Assembly: GCA_034933685.1 (NCBI GenBank)
Contig: JAYFNB010000017.1
Coordinates: 1 to 64,000, forward strand
Length of the DNA stretch: 64,000 bases
Reading direction: 5' to 3'
Source: UBA8514 sp034933685
GTDB taxonomy: Bacteria; Bacillota; Clostridia; Lachnospirales; Anaerotignaceae
The notes under the pieces are model-generated. The model was given only the letters and a program-made list of their open reading frames with translations. It was not told the origin of the DNA and made no database searches. Below, one piece after another: positions 16,738 to 25,418 of this stretch. The number at the start of each line of letters is the position of its first letter. Position 1 is the first letter of the stretch. Both the position numbers and the translations under genes were made by a program.

Positions 16738-18084
16738 ATGAAAAAATATGAAACCGACCTAACTGAGGGCAATGTAACGAAGCAGTTATTGGGCTTTGCT
16801 GCGCCCTTTTTTGTTGCACAAATTTTGCAGGCATGCTACAGTATGGCAGACATGCTAATTGCAGGAAGGTATATGGGTGATTACGGCATTTCTGCAATAA
16901 ATAACAGTTCGGTTTGCATTATGCTTATAACTATGCTGGTAAACGGTTTTGCACTTAGCGGAACAGTGCTTGTTGCCCAATATGTAGGGGCAAAACAGCC
17001 AGACAATGCAAAAAAATCTATTGGTACATTATTTACGGTTTTTATTTACTGCGGAATTGTTGTAACAATTTTAGGTGTTTTGTTTACAGGCAAAATTGTA
17101 GTTATGCTTAAAATTCCCAAAGAGGCTGTGGCAGAGGCTGGGAATTATTTGCGAATTTGCTTTGGAGGAACAATTTTTATTTGCGGTTATAATGCAGTAA
17201 GTGCAGTGCTTCGTGGATTGGGCGACTCAAAACGTCCGCTGTATTTTGTTGCAGTTGCAACTGTGGTTAATGTGGTACTGGATTTAATTTTTGTTGGTGC
17301 ATTTGATTGGGGTGCAGGTGGTGCGGCTTTTGCTACCATTTTGGCACAGGCGCTGTCTTTTGGTCTTGCAGTACGCACACTGTATAAGAATAACTTTGTT
17401 TTCGATTTTAAGCTGAAAAGCTTTGTAATTTACAGCGATAAACTTAAAATGATACTAAAAATAGGCCTTCCATCGGCAATTCAAAGCACTGTTGTAAATT
17501 TTTCCATGCTGTTTGTGCTTACTACAATCAATGGATATGGCCTTGCGGCGTCTACGGCGGCGGGCATAGGTGCCAAAATAGACTCTTTTGCAATTTTACC
17601 AACCATTGCCGTAAGTCAGTCGGTAGCATCCATGGCAGGGCAGAATTTGGGCGCAGGGTGTGTAGACCGTGCAAAAGAGACCGTGTTTGCAGGAGTGCGC
17701 ATTAGTTTAAGTTTTGGGATTATTATTTACTTTTTTATAAATATCTTCGGAAGCAAAATAGTTAGTATATTTAACTGCTCGCCACAAACGGTGGAAGTTG
17801 CTCTTATGTACATAAAATATGTATCGGTTTTTTATATTGCAAACTCTGTTATGTTTGTTATAAATGGTTTGGCGGCGGGGTCGGGTAATGCAATTTTTGC
17901 ATTGGGTAATTCAGTGTTAAGTGTTATTATTGTGAGAATACCATTAATTTTTCTTTTTCAAAATACGTTGGGGTTAGGGCTTAAAGGTGTCTTCATGGCA
18001 ATGGGCCTTGCCCAGTATGCAGGTGTGGTTACAGCAGGACTGTTTTATATTAGTGGAAAATGGAAAAAATCTTTAGTAAAATAA
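16738..18084 (+). CDS. MATE family efflux transporter
   Basis: A 448-residue membrane protein with about 12 hydrophobic segments and MATE hallmarks: GNVTKQLLGFAAPFFVAQIL at the start, MADMLIAGRYMG, AVLRGLGDSKRP in the middle and AVSQSVASMAGQNLGAG in the second half. The ATG at 16738 fits MATE N-termini better than the extended reading from 16726; the ribosome site is weak. It has its own promoter. Its place between yycI and murA interrupts the usual wal gene order, suggesting a lineage-specific insertion. The substrate could be an envelope precursor or a drug; nothing decides. Confidence 0.9.
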   Translation: MKKYETDLTEGNVTKQLLGFAAPFFVAQILQACYSMADMLIAGRYMGDYGISAINNSSVCIMLITMLVNGFALSGTVLVAQYVGAKQPDNAKKSIGTLFTVFIYCGIVVTILGVLFTGKIVVMLKIPKEAVAEAGNYLRICFGGTIFICGYNAVSAVLRGLGDSKRPLYFVAVATVVNVVLDLIFVGAFDWGAGGAAFATILAQALSFGLAVRTLYKNNFVFDFKLKSFVIYSDKLKMILKIGLPSAIQSTVVNFSMLFVLTTINGYGLAASTAAGIGAKIDSFAILPTIAVSQSVASMAGQNLGAGCVDRAKETVFAGVRISLSFGIIIYFFINIFGSKIVSIFNCSPQTVEVALMYIKYVSVFYIANSVMFVINGLAAGSGNAIFALGNSVLSVIIVRIPLIFLFQNTLGLGLKGVFMAMGLAQYAGVVTAGLFYISGKWKKSLVK

Positions 18085-18108
18085 GACTTTCCACATTGTA
18101 TACATCTG

Positions 18109-18117
18109 TGGTATAAT
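18109..18117 (+). promoter_or_regulatory. Extended -10 promoter of murA
   Basis: TGgTATAAT at 18109-18117, about 100 bp upstream of the murA start. Confidence 0.5.
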
Positions 18118-18218
18118 TGATTATTAAACTGGGTGAATGCTGATTTAATGTAATTATGTGCGTTCACCATTGTATTATGCAAATTTACGTATTTATTGGA
18201 AGGGTTTGAATAGGCAAA

Positions 18219-19478
18219 ATGGACAAACTTGTTATAAATGGCCCAAATCGTCTTATGGGCGAAGTGGTTATAAGCGGAGCAAAAAATGCAGCGGTAGCTA
18301 TTATACCAGCGGCAATTATGGCAGACGATGTATGTATAATTGAAAATCTGCCAAATATTGAAGACGTAAAAAGTCTCTATACTACAATAAACAAAATTGG
18401 TGCAAAGTGCGATTTTTTGGACAAGCATACTTTGAAAATAGACAGCTGTGGTGTTGATAATATATGTGCAACATTTGAAGAAGTTAAAAAAATGCGCGCT
18501 TCCTACTATCTTTTAGGCGCTCTTTTAGGGCGCTATAAAAAGGCAGAAGTGGCTATGCCCGGTGGATGTGATTTTGGAACAAGACCTGTAGATTTACATC
18601 TTAAGGGGTTTAAAGCTATGGGCGCAGAAGTTTCCATTGAGCGTGACGTAATTAGGGTTTGGGCAAAAGAGCTAAAAGGTGCAGCAATTTACATGGATAC
18701 TGTAAGCGTTGGTGCAACCATAAATATAATGCTTGCGGCAACCCTTGCAACTGGAACTACAACAATTGAAAATGCCGCAAAAGAGCCACACGTTGTTGAT
18801 GTGGCAAACTTTCTTAACATTATGGGTGCAAAAATTAAAGGTGCAGGAACAGATGTAATTCGTATTGTTGGGGTTGAAAAACTTCACGGGGCAGAATATA
18901 CAATTATACCAGACCAAATTGAGGCCGGTACTTACATGATTGCGGCGGCTATTTCTGGTGGCGATGTTATTGTTAGAAACCTTATACCGAAGCATATGGA
19001 TTCTCTTTCAGCAAAGCTTGTGGAAATGGGTGTTAACGTTGAGGAATTTGACGATTGCATAAGAATTAATGCTATAGAGAGAAAGTTGAATGCCGTTAGT
19101 GTAAAAACTATGGCATATCCAGGTTTCCCTACCGACCTTCAGCCACAAATGGCGGCACTTTTGGCAGTTGCAGATGGTACAAGCAAAATAACAGAAAACG
19201 TGTGGGAAAAACGCTATCAGTATACAGACGAACTTAAACGCCTTGGCGCACAGATTAATGTTGAAGGGCGTGTGGCAATTATAACAGGTGTAAATCAGCT
19301 TACAGGGGCAAAGGTGGATGCAACTGACCTTAGAGCAGGTGCGGCTATGGTTATTGCGGCACTTAATGCCAATGGTGAAACTATTATAGGCGACGTTAAA
19401 TACATAGACCGTGGTTATGAGGAAATTGAGGATAAGCTTAACAAAATGGGTGCGAATATTAAGCGTATTTCCATGTAA
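18219..19478 (+). CDS. murA: UDP-N-acetylglucosamine 1-carboxyvinyltransferase
   Basis: A 419-residue EPSP-synthase-like enzyme for the first committed step of peptidoglycan synthesis (PEP plus UDP-GlcNAc). It has the N-terminal SGAKNAA substrate loop, the catalytic loop GGCDFGTRPVDLHLKGF with the fosfomycin-reactive Cys117, PDQIEAGTYM and TDLQPQMAAL. Cysteine rather than aspartate at that site predicts fosfomycin sensitivity. It is followed by walJ 14 nt later and then rlmH, all on one strand. Confidence 0.95.
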   Translation: MDKLVINGPNRLMGEVVISGAKNAAVAIIPAAIMADDVCIIENLPNIEDVKSLYTTINKIGAKCDFLDKHTLKIDSCGVDNICATFEEVKKMRASYYLLGALLGRYKKAEVAMPGGCDFGTRPVDLHLKGFKAMGAEVSIERDVIRVWAKELKGAAIYMDTVSVGATINIMLAATLATGTTTIENAAKEPHVVDVANFLNIMGAKIKGAGTDVIRIVGVEKLHGAEYTIIPDQIEAGTYMIAAAISGGDVIVRNLIPKHMDSLSAKLVEMGVNVEEFDDCIRINAIERKLNAVSVKTMAYPGFPTDLQPQMAALLAVADGTSKITENVWEKRYQYTDELKRLGAQINVEGRVAIITGVNQLTGAKVDATDLRAGAAMVIAALNANGETIIGDVKYIDRGYEEIEDKLNKMGANIKRISM

Positions 19479-19492
19479 AGGAGCGTAGGCGT

Positions 19493-20284
19493 ATGATACG
19501 GTTTTGTCCTGTTGTAAGCGGAAGCAGTGGAAACAGTGTATATATTGGCACCGACTATACTCATTTGCTTATTGATGCAGGAGTTAGCGGAAAAGCGATT
19601 CAAGAGGGTCTTGGCACAATTAATGTTGAGGGTGAAATGCTTGATGGTATTTTTATTACCCATGAGCATAGCGACCATATTAAGGGCGTGGGTGTGCTTT
19701 CCAGAAGGTTTGATTTACCAATTTATGCTACAGAAGGCACATGGAATGCAATGGAAAGCGGTTTAGGGAAGATTGCCAGAAAAAACAAAAAAATTATATA
19801 CAGCGGTGAAAAACTGGAATTAAATGACCTTGTTATTCGCCCTTTTGATATACCCCATGATGCGGCAGAGCCAGTGGGTTACAGCGTTATGGCAGGGGAT
19901 GTGAAAATGACAGTAGCAACAGATTTAGGGCATATAAGCGACTCGGTTAAAAACGGAATTGCCGATAGCGATATACTTTTGCTAGAGGCAAATCACGACA
20001 TCGACATGCTTAAAAGAGGGCCTTACCCTTATATGCTGAAGCAAAGAATACTAGGAGAATTTGGTCATCTTGCTAACGAGAATGCAGGAAAGTTACTATC
20101 AGAAATGACAACAAAACGCTTAAAGCATGTTTTTTTGGGTCATTTAAGTGCTGAAAATAACACACCAAGCCTTGCATATAAGTCTGTGGAAAATATACTA
20201 TACGAAAGCGGCATTAAAGTAGGGCGTGATTTTTCAATGGAAATGGCAAACCGTCACACCATAAGCCGTTGTATAAAGCTTTAA
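19493..20284 (+). CDS. walJ: WalJ/YycJ metallo-beta-lactamase fold hydrolase
   Basis: A 263-residue MBL-fold enzyme. The opening PVVSGSSGNSVYIG and metal-binding THEHSDHIKGV are characteristic of YycJ/WalJ; further ligands are DLGHIS and the His in FLGHLSAENN. WalJ belongs to the wal operon in Bacillus and has been linked to coordination of wall synthesis and division, with a proposed 5'-exonuclease activity. It is part of the murA-walJ-rlmH run (13-14 nt gaps). Confidence 0.92.
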   Translation: MIRFCPVVSGSSGNSVYIGTDYTHLLIDAGVSGKAIQEGLGTINVEGEMLDGIFITHEHSDHIKGVGVLSRRFDLPIYATEGTWNAMESGLGKIARKNKKIIYSGEKLELNDLVIRPFDIPHDAAEPVGYSVMAGDVKMTVATDLGHISDSVKNGIADSDILLLEANHDIDMLKRGPYPYMLKQRILGEFGHLANENAGKLLSEMTTKRLKHVFLGHLSAENNTPSLAYKSVENILYESGIKVGRDFSMEMANRHTISRCIKL

Positions 20285-20297
20285 GGGGAAATGGCAA

Positions 20298-20777
20298 ATG
20301 AAGATTTCTATTGTTTGTGTAGGAAGGCTTAAAGAAAAATATTGGTCAGATGCAGTTGCAGAGTATTGCAAGCGTCTAAGCAAGTATGTTAAACTGGAAA
20401 TAACTGAGCTTCCTGATGAAAAAGCACCTGAAAGTATGAGTGCCGCACAGGAGGAACAGGTTAAAATAAAAGAAGGTCAAAGGATTCTTAAAGCTATTAA
20501 AGAGGACGCCTTTGTAATTACCCTTGAGGTTCAGGGCAAGCAGCTTTCTTCGGAGGAACTGGCAAAGCTTGTAGATACAAAAGCTACAGGCGGAGTAAGC
20601 CATATTGCTTTTGTAATTGGCGGTTCACTTGGTCTTTCAGAAGAAGTTATAAGCCGTGCAGGGTATCACCTAAGCTTTTCAAAAATGACGTTCCCTCACC
20701 AAATGATGAGAGTTGTGCTTTTGGAACAGATTTATAGAGCAGTTAAAATTAATAAGAATGAGCCGTACCATAAGTAA
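20298..20777 (+). CDS. rlmH: 23S rRNA pseudouridine-1915 N3-methyltransferase
   Basis: A 159-residue SPOUT methyltransferase. The knotted SAM site FVIGGSLGLSEEV and the C-terminal MTFPHQMMRVVLLEQIYRA, ending NEPYHK, match RlmH throughout; length is exactly typical. It methylates pseudouridine 1915 in helix 69 of 23S rRNA. The gene commonly follows walJ in Firmicutes, which supports the naming of both. Confidence 0.97.
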   Translation: MKISIVCVGRLKEKYWSDAVAEYCKRLSKYVKLEITELPDEKAPESMSAAQEEQVKIKEGQRILKAIKEDAFVITLEVQGKQLSSEELAKLVDTKATGGVSHIAFVIGGSLGLSEEVISRAGYHLSFSKMTFPHQMMRVVLLEQIYRAVKINKNEPYHK

Positions 20778-20870
20778 GCCTTAAGAAAACCTTTAGGGAA
20801 TCCCGTTGAGATAATGGGTGTTTCCTTGAATAAATAAATTTAAAGGGATTTATTATAAGGAGGAATAAAA

Positions 20871-21227
20871 ATGATTAGAAGAGCAGATGAAAGAAAAAAA
20901 TTGGAAATGAAGAATGCACAGGGTGGCAAGGAAACGCTTTTTCCAAACGTTATTCTTGAGGGTGACGAATTTACAGGCGCAGGCAGGCTTTTCAACATCG
21001 TTACATTTCCGCCTAAAAGCTCTATGGGCTACCATGTTCACAATGGTGAAACAGAAACCTACGTTATACTTTCTGGCAAAGGATTGTACAGTGATAATGG
21101 TACAGAGGTTATTGTAGAAGCAGGAGATGTTACATACTGTCCATCTGGAGAAGGCCACGGCTTAGAAAATATAGGTGACGAGGATTTGGTTATTATCGCG
21201 TTAATCCTTTTTGACAAAACAAAATAA
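20871..21227 (+). CDS. Cupin domain protein
   Basis: A 118-residue single-domain cupin. Metal-site motif 1 is present as GYHVHNGETETYVILSGKG and motif 2 as GDVTYCPSGEGHGLEN, giving the 3-His/1-Glu set for a divalent metal. Small cupins of this kind bind sugars or small acids, or act as isomerases or dioxygenases; no specific function can be assigned. A good AAGGAGG site precedes it and it has its own terminator (21241-21271), so it is a single-gene unit. Confidence 0.88.
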   Translation: MIRRADERKKLEMKNAQGGKETLFPNVILEGDEFTGAGRLFNIVTFPPKSSMGYHVHNGETETYVILSGKGLYSDNGTEVIVEAGDVTYCPSGEGHGLENIGDEDLVIIALILFDKTK

Positions 21228-21240
21228 TTAACAAGCGTTT

Positions 21241-21271
21241 AACCTCGGGAAATGATACTCTCGAGGTTTTT
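21241..21271 (+). terminator. Rho-independent terminator
   Basis: AACCTCG pairs with CGAGGTT, followed by TTTT. It lies between the cupin and SDR genes. Confidence 0.75.
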
Positions 21272-21288
21272 ATAAAGGAGGAATCAAA

Positions 21289-22059
21289 ATGGAGTTTGAC
21301 TTTAAGGGCAAAAATGTTGTTATAACAGGAGGAAATTCTGGAATTGGTTTTGCGGCGGCAAAGGCTTTTGCACAAAACGGAGCAAACGTGGCAATTTGCG
21401 GAACAAATAAGGATAAGCTTGACAAAGCAGTTGAAAAGCTGAAGGAATATGAAACATGGGTATATAGCGATGTGTGTAATGTTGGAGACAGCAAACAGCT
21501 TCTAAAATTTGCAGACGACTGCGAGGATGTGCTTGGTGGTATAGATATATGGATTAGTAATGCAGGGTTTATGCCTTTTAGCAAAATTGTGGATACATCG
21601 GAGGAAATGTGGGACAATGTATTTAATGTTAATGTGAAATCTGTATACAATGGTGCAAAAATTGCAAAGGAGAAAATGGTAAAAGGCGGAGTACTTATTA
21701 ATGCATCCTCTTTCGCAAGCATTATGCCATCGGTTAACACAGGCGTATATGGGGCAACAAAAGCGGCAGTTACAAGCCTTACAAAAACACTTGCTTCTGA
21801 ACTTGCACCTTTTGGCATACGTGTAGTTGGGTATATTCCAGGGGTTATTGCAACAGACCTAAATGCTTCAAACATTGTAAACAACGGCGATAAGCTTTTG
21901 GAAAGCATTTCAGCAAGAAAGTTTGGCACAGCGGAAGAAATTGCTAACGGGATATTATTCCTTGCCTCCGATTATGCTTCTTACATTACAGGAACTTGCT
22001 TAGAAATAAGCGGAGGAAAGTTTGCTACCCAAAATCCAAAGGCGGCTTGGGAGCTGTAG
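21289..22059 (+). CDS. SDR family NAD(P)-dependent oxidoreductase
   Basis: A 256-residue classical short-chain dehydrogenase: cofactor loop TGGNSGIGFAAAKAFAQNG, NAG motif in WISNAGF, catalytic Ser in INASSFAS and YxxxK in VYGATKAAV, then the PG motif GYIPGVIATD. The Asn-Ser-Tyr-Lys catalytic set is complete. The substrate is unknown; relatives include 3-oxoacyl-ACP reductases and sugar or steroid dehydrogenases. A copy of the dispersed repeat follows 2 bp after the stop codon. Confidence 0.92.
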   Translation: MEFDFKGKNVVITGGNSGIGFAAAKAFAQNGANVAICGTNKDKLDKAVEKLKEYETWVYSDVCNVGDSKQLLKFADDCEDVLGGIDIWISNAGFMPFSKIVDTSEEMWDNVFNVNVKSVYNGAKIAKEKMVKGGVLINASSFASIMPSVNTGVYGATKAAVTSLTKTLASELAPFGIRVVGYIPGVIATDLNASNIVNNGDKLLESISARKFGTAEEIANGILFLASDYASYITGTCLEISGGKFATQNPKAAWEL

Positions 22060-22060
22060 A

Positions 22061-22200
22061 AAAACCTTGGGCGTTGCCCAAACCTACTCGGTTTTTGAAA
22101 AAAGCGAGACCAAAAACTTTCATTAAAACCGCATGTTTATGCGGTTTTAGATGGGTCAAGGGTGAAACCCTTAAGGTTTTGGGCAGTGCCAAAAGGTTTT
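22061..22200 (+). repeat. Dispersed hairpin-rich repeat, copy 1
   Basis: Starts with CCTTGGGCGTTGCCCAAACC, then a poly-T/poly-A hairpin, a CCGCAT/ATGCGG hairpin and AAGGGTGAAACCCTT. It belongs to a five-copy family in this window (28684, 32214, 41145 and 59462 are the others). This copy keeps both ends in modified form. No reading frame runs through it. Confidence 0.85.
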
Positions 22201-22206
22201 CACATA

Positions 22207-22247
22207 AAAAAGCCAGCACCCAAAGTAAAATAGGTGTTGGCTTTTCG
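22207..22247. terminator. Bidirectional terminator
   Basis: AAAAGCCAGCACC pairs with GGTGTTGGCTTTT (one G-U). It is placed between the convergent SDR and murC genes. Confidence 0.8.
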
Positions 22248-22321
22248 TTTACATAAAAACGGCATGAAATTATGTGTTTTGTTAGGCAAATTGTGCACAA
22301 CTATGTGGATAACGTGGATAA

Positions 22322-23701
22322 CTATCCTTTTACAAGGCTTTCACCCACTAAATATACGTCTCCTGCACCCATAGTTATCAACATATCCCCAGGCTGTGCT
22401 GTGGATTTAATGAAGTCAACTATATCGCCAAAACTACTAATGTATCTTGCGCTTTTGCCGTGGCTTTTAATTTTATCAACAATATCACGTGAGTGAATTA
22501 CGCCGGTGTCTTTTTCCCTTGCGGCATAAATGTCGGTTAAAATAATTTCGTCGGCGTCAGTAAAGGCGTTTCCAAAATCTTCAAACAAGGTTTTCGCACG
22601 GCTGTAGGTATGAGGCTGGAAAATGCACCAAAGAGTTTTATGCTCTACCTTTTGCGCCGCAGCAAGGGTTGCACGAATTTCTGTTGGGTGATGAGCATAG
22701 TCATCTATTACGCTAATGCCGTTATAACTTCCTTTGTATTGAAAACGGCGGTTAACACCGGTATAGTTGTCAAGACCTGTTATTATGCTTGCCATAGGAA
22801 TGGTTAGTGCAGTGGCCGCCGCACATGCCGCAAGGGCATTAAGTATGTTATGCTCACCAGGAATGCGCAGTGCAATACGCCCCATAACCTTTCCGTTAAA
22901 AACCGCGTCAAAGCTGTTACGTCCGTTTGGCTCGTGGATTATGTTATCAGCATACCAGCTTGAAGTATTATCAAGTCCATATGTAATAACATTAGCGTTA
23001 AGGTCACTTGTAATGTATTCTTTGCCTGCGGTGTCATTGTTTATAACCACATATCCTTCAGATGGTACGTTTTGGGCAAAGCCTTTAAATGAAGTTTGTA
23101 TTTGGTGCAAATCTTTAAAATAATCTAAATGTTCAGCTTCTACGTTAAGAATAACAGCTACAAATGGATTGAATTTAAGAAAGCTATCGTGGTATTCGCA
23201 GGCTTCAGCAAGGAAAAACTGGGAATTGCCTATTTTTGTATTTCCGCCTATTGTAGAAAGAATTCCGCCCACAGAAATAGTAGGGTCGGCATTATCGGCA
23301 AGTAATATTTCGCTTAACATAGAGGTAGTTGTGGTTTTGCCATGTGTGCCGGCAACAGCTATGCTTTGGCTGTAGCAAGACATTATACTGCCTAAAAGAT
23401 CACTTCTTTCAATAACCAAAATGCCTTTTGCTCTTGCGGAAACTATTTCTGGGTTATCCTCTTTAACGGCGGCAGTAAATACAACCAAATCTATATCATC
23501 GGTTATATTTTCAGCATTATGCCCATAATTAACCTTAATACCAAGGCTTTCAAGATGTGCAGTAACGTCAGATGCTTTAACGTCTGTTCCGCTTACATGC
23601 AATCCTTTAAAGTTCAATATTTCTGCTAGGCCGCTCATGCTTATGCCGCCTATACCAATAAAATATATGTTTTTGTATGTGTTTTCAAAATCCAGCTTCA
23701 T
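22322..23701 (-). CDS. murC: UDP-N-acetylmuramate--L-alanine ligase
   Basis: A 459-residue Mur ligase that adds L-Ala to UDP-MurNAc in the cytoplasm. The N-terminal Rossmann loop IYFIGIGGISMSGLAEIL, the ATP P-loop VAGTHGKTTTTSML (about residue 110), HPTEIRATL in the central domain and the C-terminal FQPHTYSRAKTLFEDF are all canonical MurC. It stands alone rather than in a mur/fts cluster, which is common in Clostridia. The ribosome site AGAGG lies 11 nt before the ATG. Confidence 0.97.
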   Translation of the reverse strand: MKLDFENTYKNIYFIGIGGISMSGLAEILNFKGLHVSGTDVKASDVTAHLESLGIKVNYGHNAENITDDIDLVVFTAAVKEDNPEIVSARAKGILVIERSDLLGSIMSCYSQSIAVAGTHGKTTTTSMLSEILLADNADPTISVGGILSTIGGNTKIGNSQFFLAEACEYHDSFLKFNPFVAVILNVEAEHLDYFKDLHQIQTSFKGFAQNVPSEGYVVINNDTAGKEYITSDLNANVITYGLDNTSSWYADNIIHEPNGRNSFDAVFNGKVMGRIALRIPGEHNILNALAACAAATALTIPMASIITGLDNYTGVNRRFQYKGSYNGISVIDDYAHHPTEIRATLAAAQKVEHKTLWCIFQPHTYSRAKTLFEDFGNAFTDADEIILTDIYAAREKDTGVIHSRDIVDKIKSHGKSARYISSFGDIVDFIKSTAQPGDMLITMGAGDVYLVGESLVKG

Positions 23702-24134
23702 TGTTGTTTACGCCTCTATTCATATAAAATAATTTCCAATAAGTATACTACAGCGTTAGTGTAAAGTCCAGTTTTACAAGGATTTTTACTTATCTTGAAG
23801 GCAGCATTTTTTATAAGCGTTTCTGCAAAAAAACAAAATGCAGAAATTTTTACAATAATTAAATTAATTTGCTTCAAGTAATAGTAAAAGTGATTCTTTT
23901 GTTCCGATGGAGATGTGCAAATAGTATGCAACATTTGTAGAATTTTACAATTAGGTATATAAAAATGCTAAAAAACTATTTAAAATGTAGCTTTGGTTGG
24001 ATAGATTGCTACAAATAATTGGAAATAAGTATTTATTACTGTGTTGAAATATGATAAAATAGTAATACATAAAGCAGTGTATGCTTTTTTGGCAAAACTT
24101 ATCCATATAAGTATGGGCATTAGGAGATGATGAC
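23702..24134. other. Intergenic region between divergent murC and glgC
   Basis: AT-rich and non-coding. It holds one inverted repeat, TTTCTGCA (23820-23827) and TGCAGAAA (23839-23846), followed on the plus strand by TTTTT. This looks like a terminator, but no plus-strand gene precedes it, so it may be a leftover. Near glgC there is an extended -10 (TGaTAAAAT, 24052-24060). I see no small coding frame. Confidence 0.5.
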
Positions 24135-25418
24135 ATGAGTAAGAATGAAATGATTGCTATGCTTTTAGCAGGAGGACAGGGAAGCAGATTGGGTATTTTA
24201 ACCCGAAAAATTGCTAAACCGGCTGTTGCCTTCGGCGGCATGTATCGTATTATCGATTTTCCACTTAGCAACTGTATAAATTCCGGCGTCTATAATGTAG
24301 GAGTTCTTACGCAATATCAACCTCTTCGCTTGAACCAGCATATCGGTATTGGTATCCCTTGGGACTTAGACCGAAAAAATGGAGGTGTAACAATACTTGC
24401 ACCTCATGTTAAAGGTGGCGGAGACAGCGGCGAGTGGTTTATGGGAACAGCAAATGCCATTTATCAAAACATAGAGTTTATTGATGCAAATGACCCCGAA
24501 TTTGTATTAATACTATCGGGTGACCATATTTATAAAATGGACTATTCCAAGATGTTGGATTTCCACAAAAATAATAATTGCGCTGCAACAATTGCTGTTT
24601 TGGAAGTAGCCTTGGAGGAAGCAAGCCGTTTTGGCATTATGAACACCACCGACGATGACAAGATTTATGAGTTTGAAGAAAAACCTGCAAACCCTAAAAG
24701 CAACCTTGCCAGCATGGGTATTTACATATTTACATGGAGCAAGCTGAGGGAAGCGCTTATTCAAGATAGTAAGGTGCACCCAGACAGTGATTTTGGAAAT
24801 CATATCATTCCCAAAATGCTTGAAAACAACGAAGTCATGTATGCATATCGTTTCCGTGATTACTGGAAGGATGTTGGTACAATTGAAAGCTATTGGCAGG
24901 CAAATATGGAGTTGATTAAAACTCTTCCTGCTTTCAACCTTTACGAGGATTTTTGGAAGATTTATACTAATACAGACCATCAGCCGCCGCAGTTTGTTGG
25001 CAAAAACGGTAAGATAAAAATGAGCATTGTTTCAGATGGCTGCGAGGTTTACGGTGAGGTATATAACTCGGTTTTAGGACCGGAAGTTATAATTGAAGAA
25101 GGCGCAATTATAAGGGATTCAATTATTATGAGCAAATGCACTGTTGGCAAAAACACAACAATAGACAGATGCATAATTGATGAGAACTGCACAGTTGGGG
25201 ATAACGTGAAGCTGGGCACTGGTGAAAGCGTGACGAATAAAGACAAGCCGTCCATTTATAACACAGGTATTACCGTTATAGGTGAAGAAACCACTTTGCC
25301 AGACGGAGTAGAAATAGGAAAAAACTGCGTTATATTTGGAAAAACACAGACACAAGACTACCCGGATATGAAGCTTGAAAGCGGAATGTCAATCGTAAAA
25401 GAGGGGGTTGCAATATGA
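24135..25418 (+). CDS. glgC: Glucose-1-phosphate adenylyltransferase, catalytic subunit
   Basis: A 427-residue nucleotidyltransferase making ADP-glucose for glycogen synthesis. The N-terminal pyrophosphorylase loop LLAGGQGSRLGILTRKIAKP, the regulatory/catalytic segments FGGMYRIIDF and SGDHIYKMDY, substrate motifs FEEKPANPKS and YWKDVGTIESYW, and a C-terminal left-handed beta-helix domain (from about residue 290) are all present. The stop overlaps the glgD start (ATGA). Firmicute GlgC acts as a heteromer with GlgD. Confidence 0.96.
   Translation: MSKNEMIAMLLAGGQGSRLGILTRKIAKPAVAFGGMYRIIDFPLSNCINSGVYNVGVLTQYQPLRLNQHIGIGIPWDLDRKNGGVTILAPHVKGGGDSGEWFMGTANAIYQNIEFIDANDPEFVLILSGDHIYKMDYSKMLDFHKNNNCAATIAVLEVALEEASRFGIMNTTDDDKIYEFEEKPANPKSNLASMGIYIFTWSKLREALIQDSKVHPDSDFGNHIIPKMLENNEVMYAYRFRDYWKDVGTIESYWQANMELIKTLPAFNLYEDFWKIYTNTDHQPPQFVGKNGKIKMSIVSDGCEVYGEVYNSVLGPEVIIEEGAIIRDSIIMSKCTVGKNTTIDRCIIDENCTVGDNVKLGTGESVTNKDKPSIYNTGITVIGEETTLPDGVEIGKNCVIFGKTQTQDYPDMKLESGMSIVKEGVAI

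Noticed and set aside
22061..22256. Plus-strand reading frame through repeat copy 1
   Set aside because: The frame covers repeat hairpins and a terminator, is not kept in other copies, and has no ribosome site.
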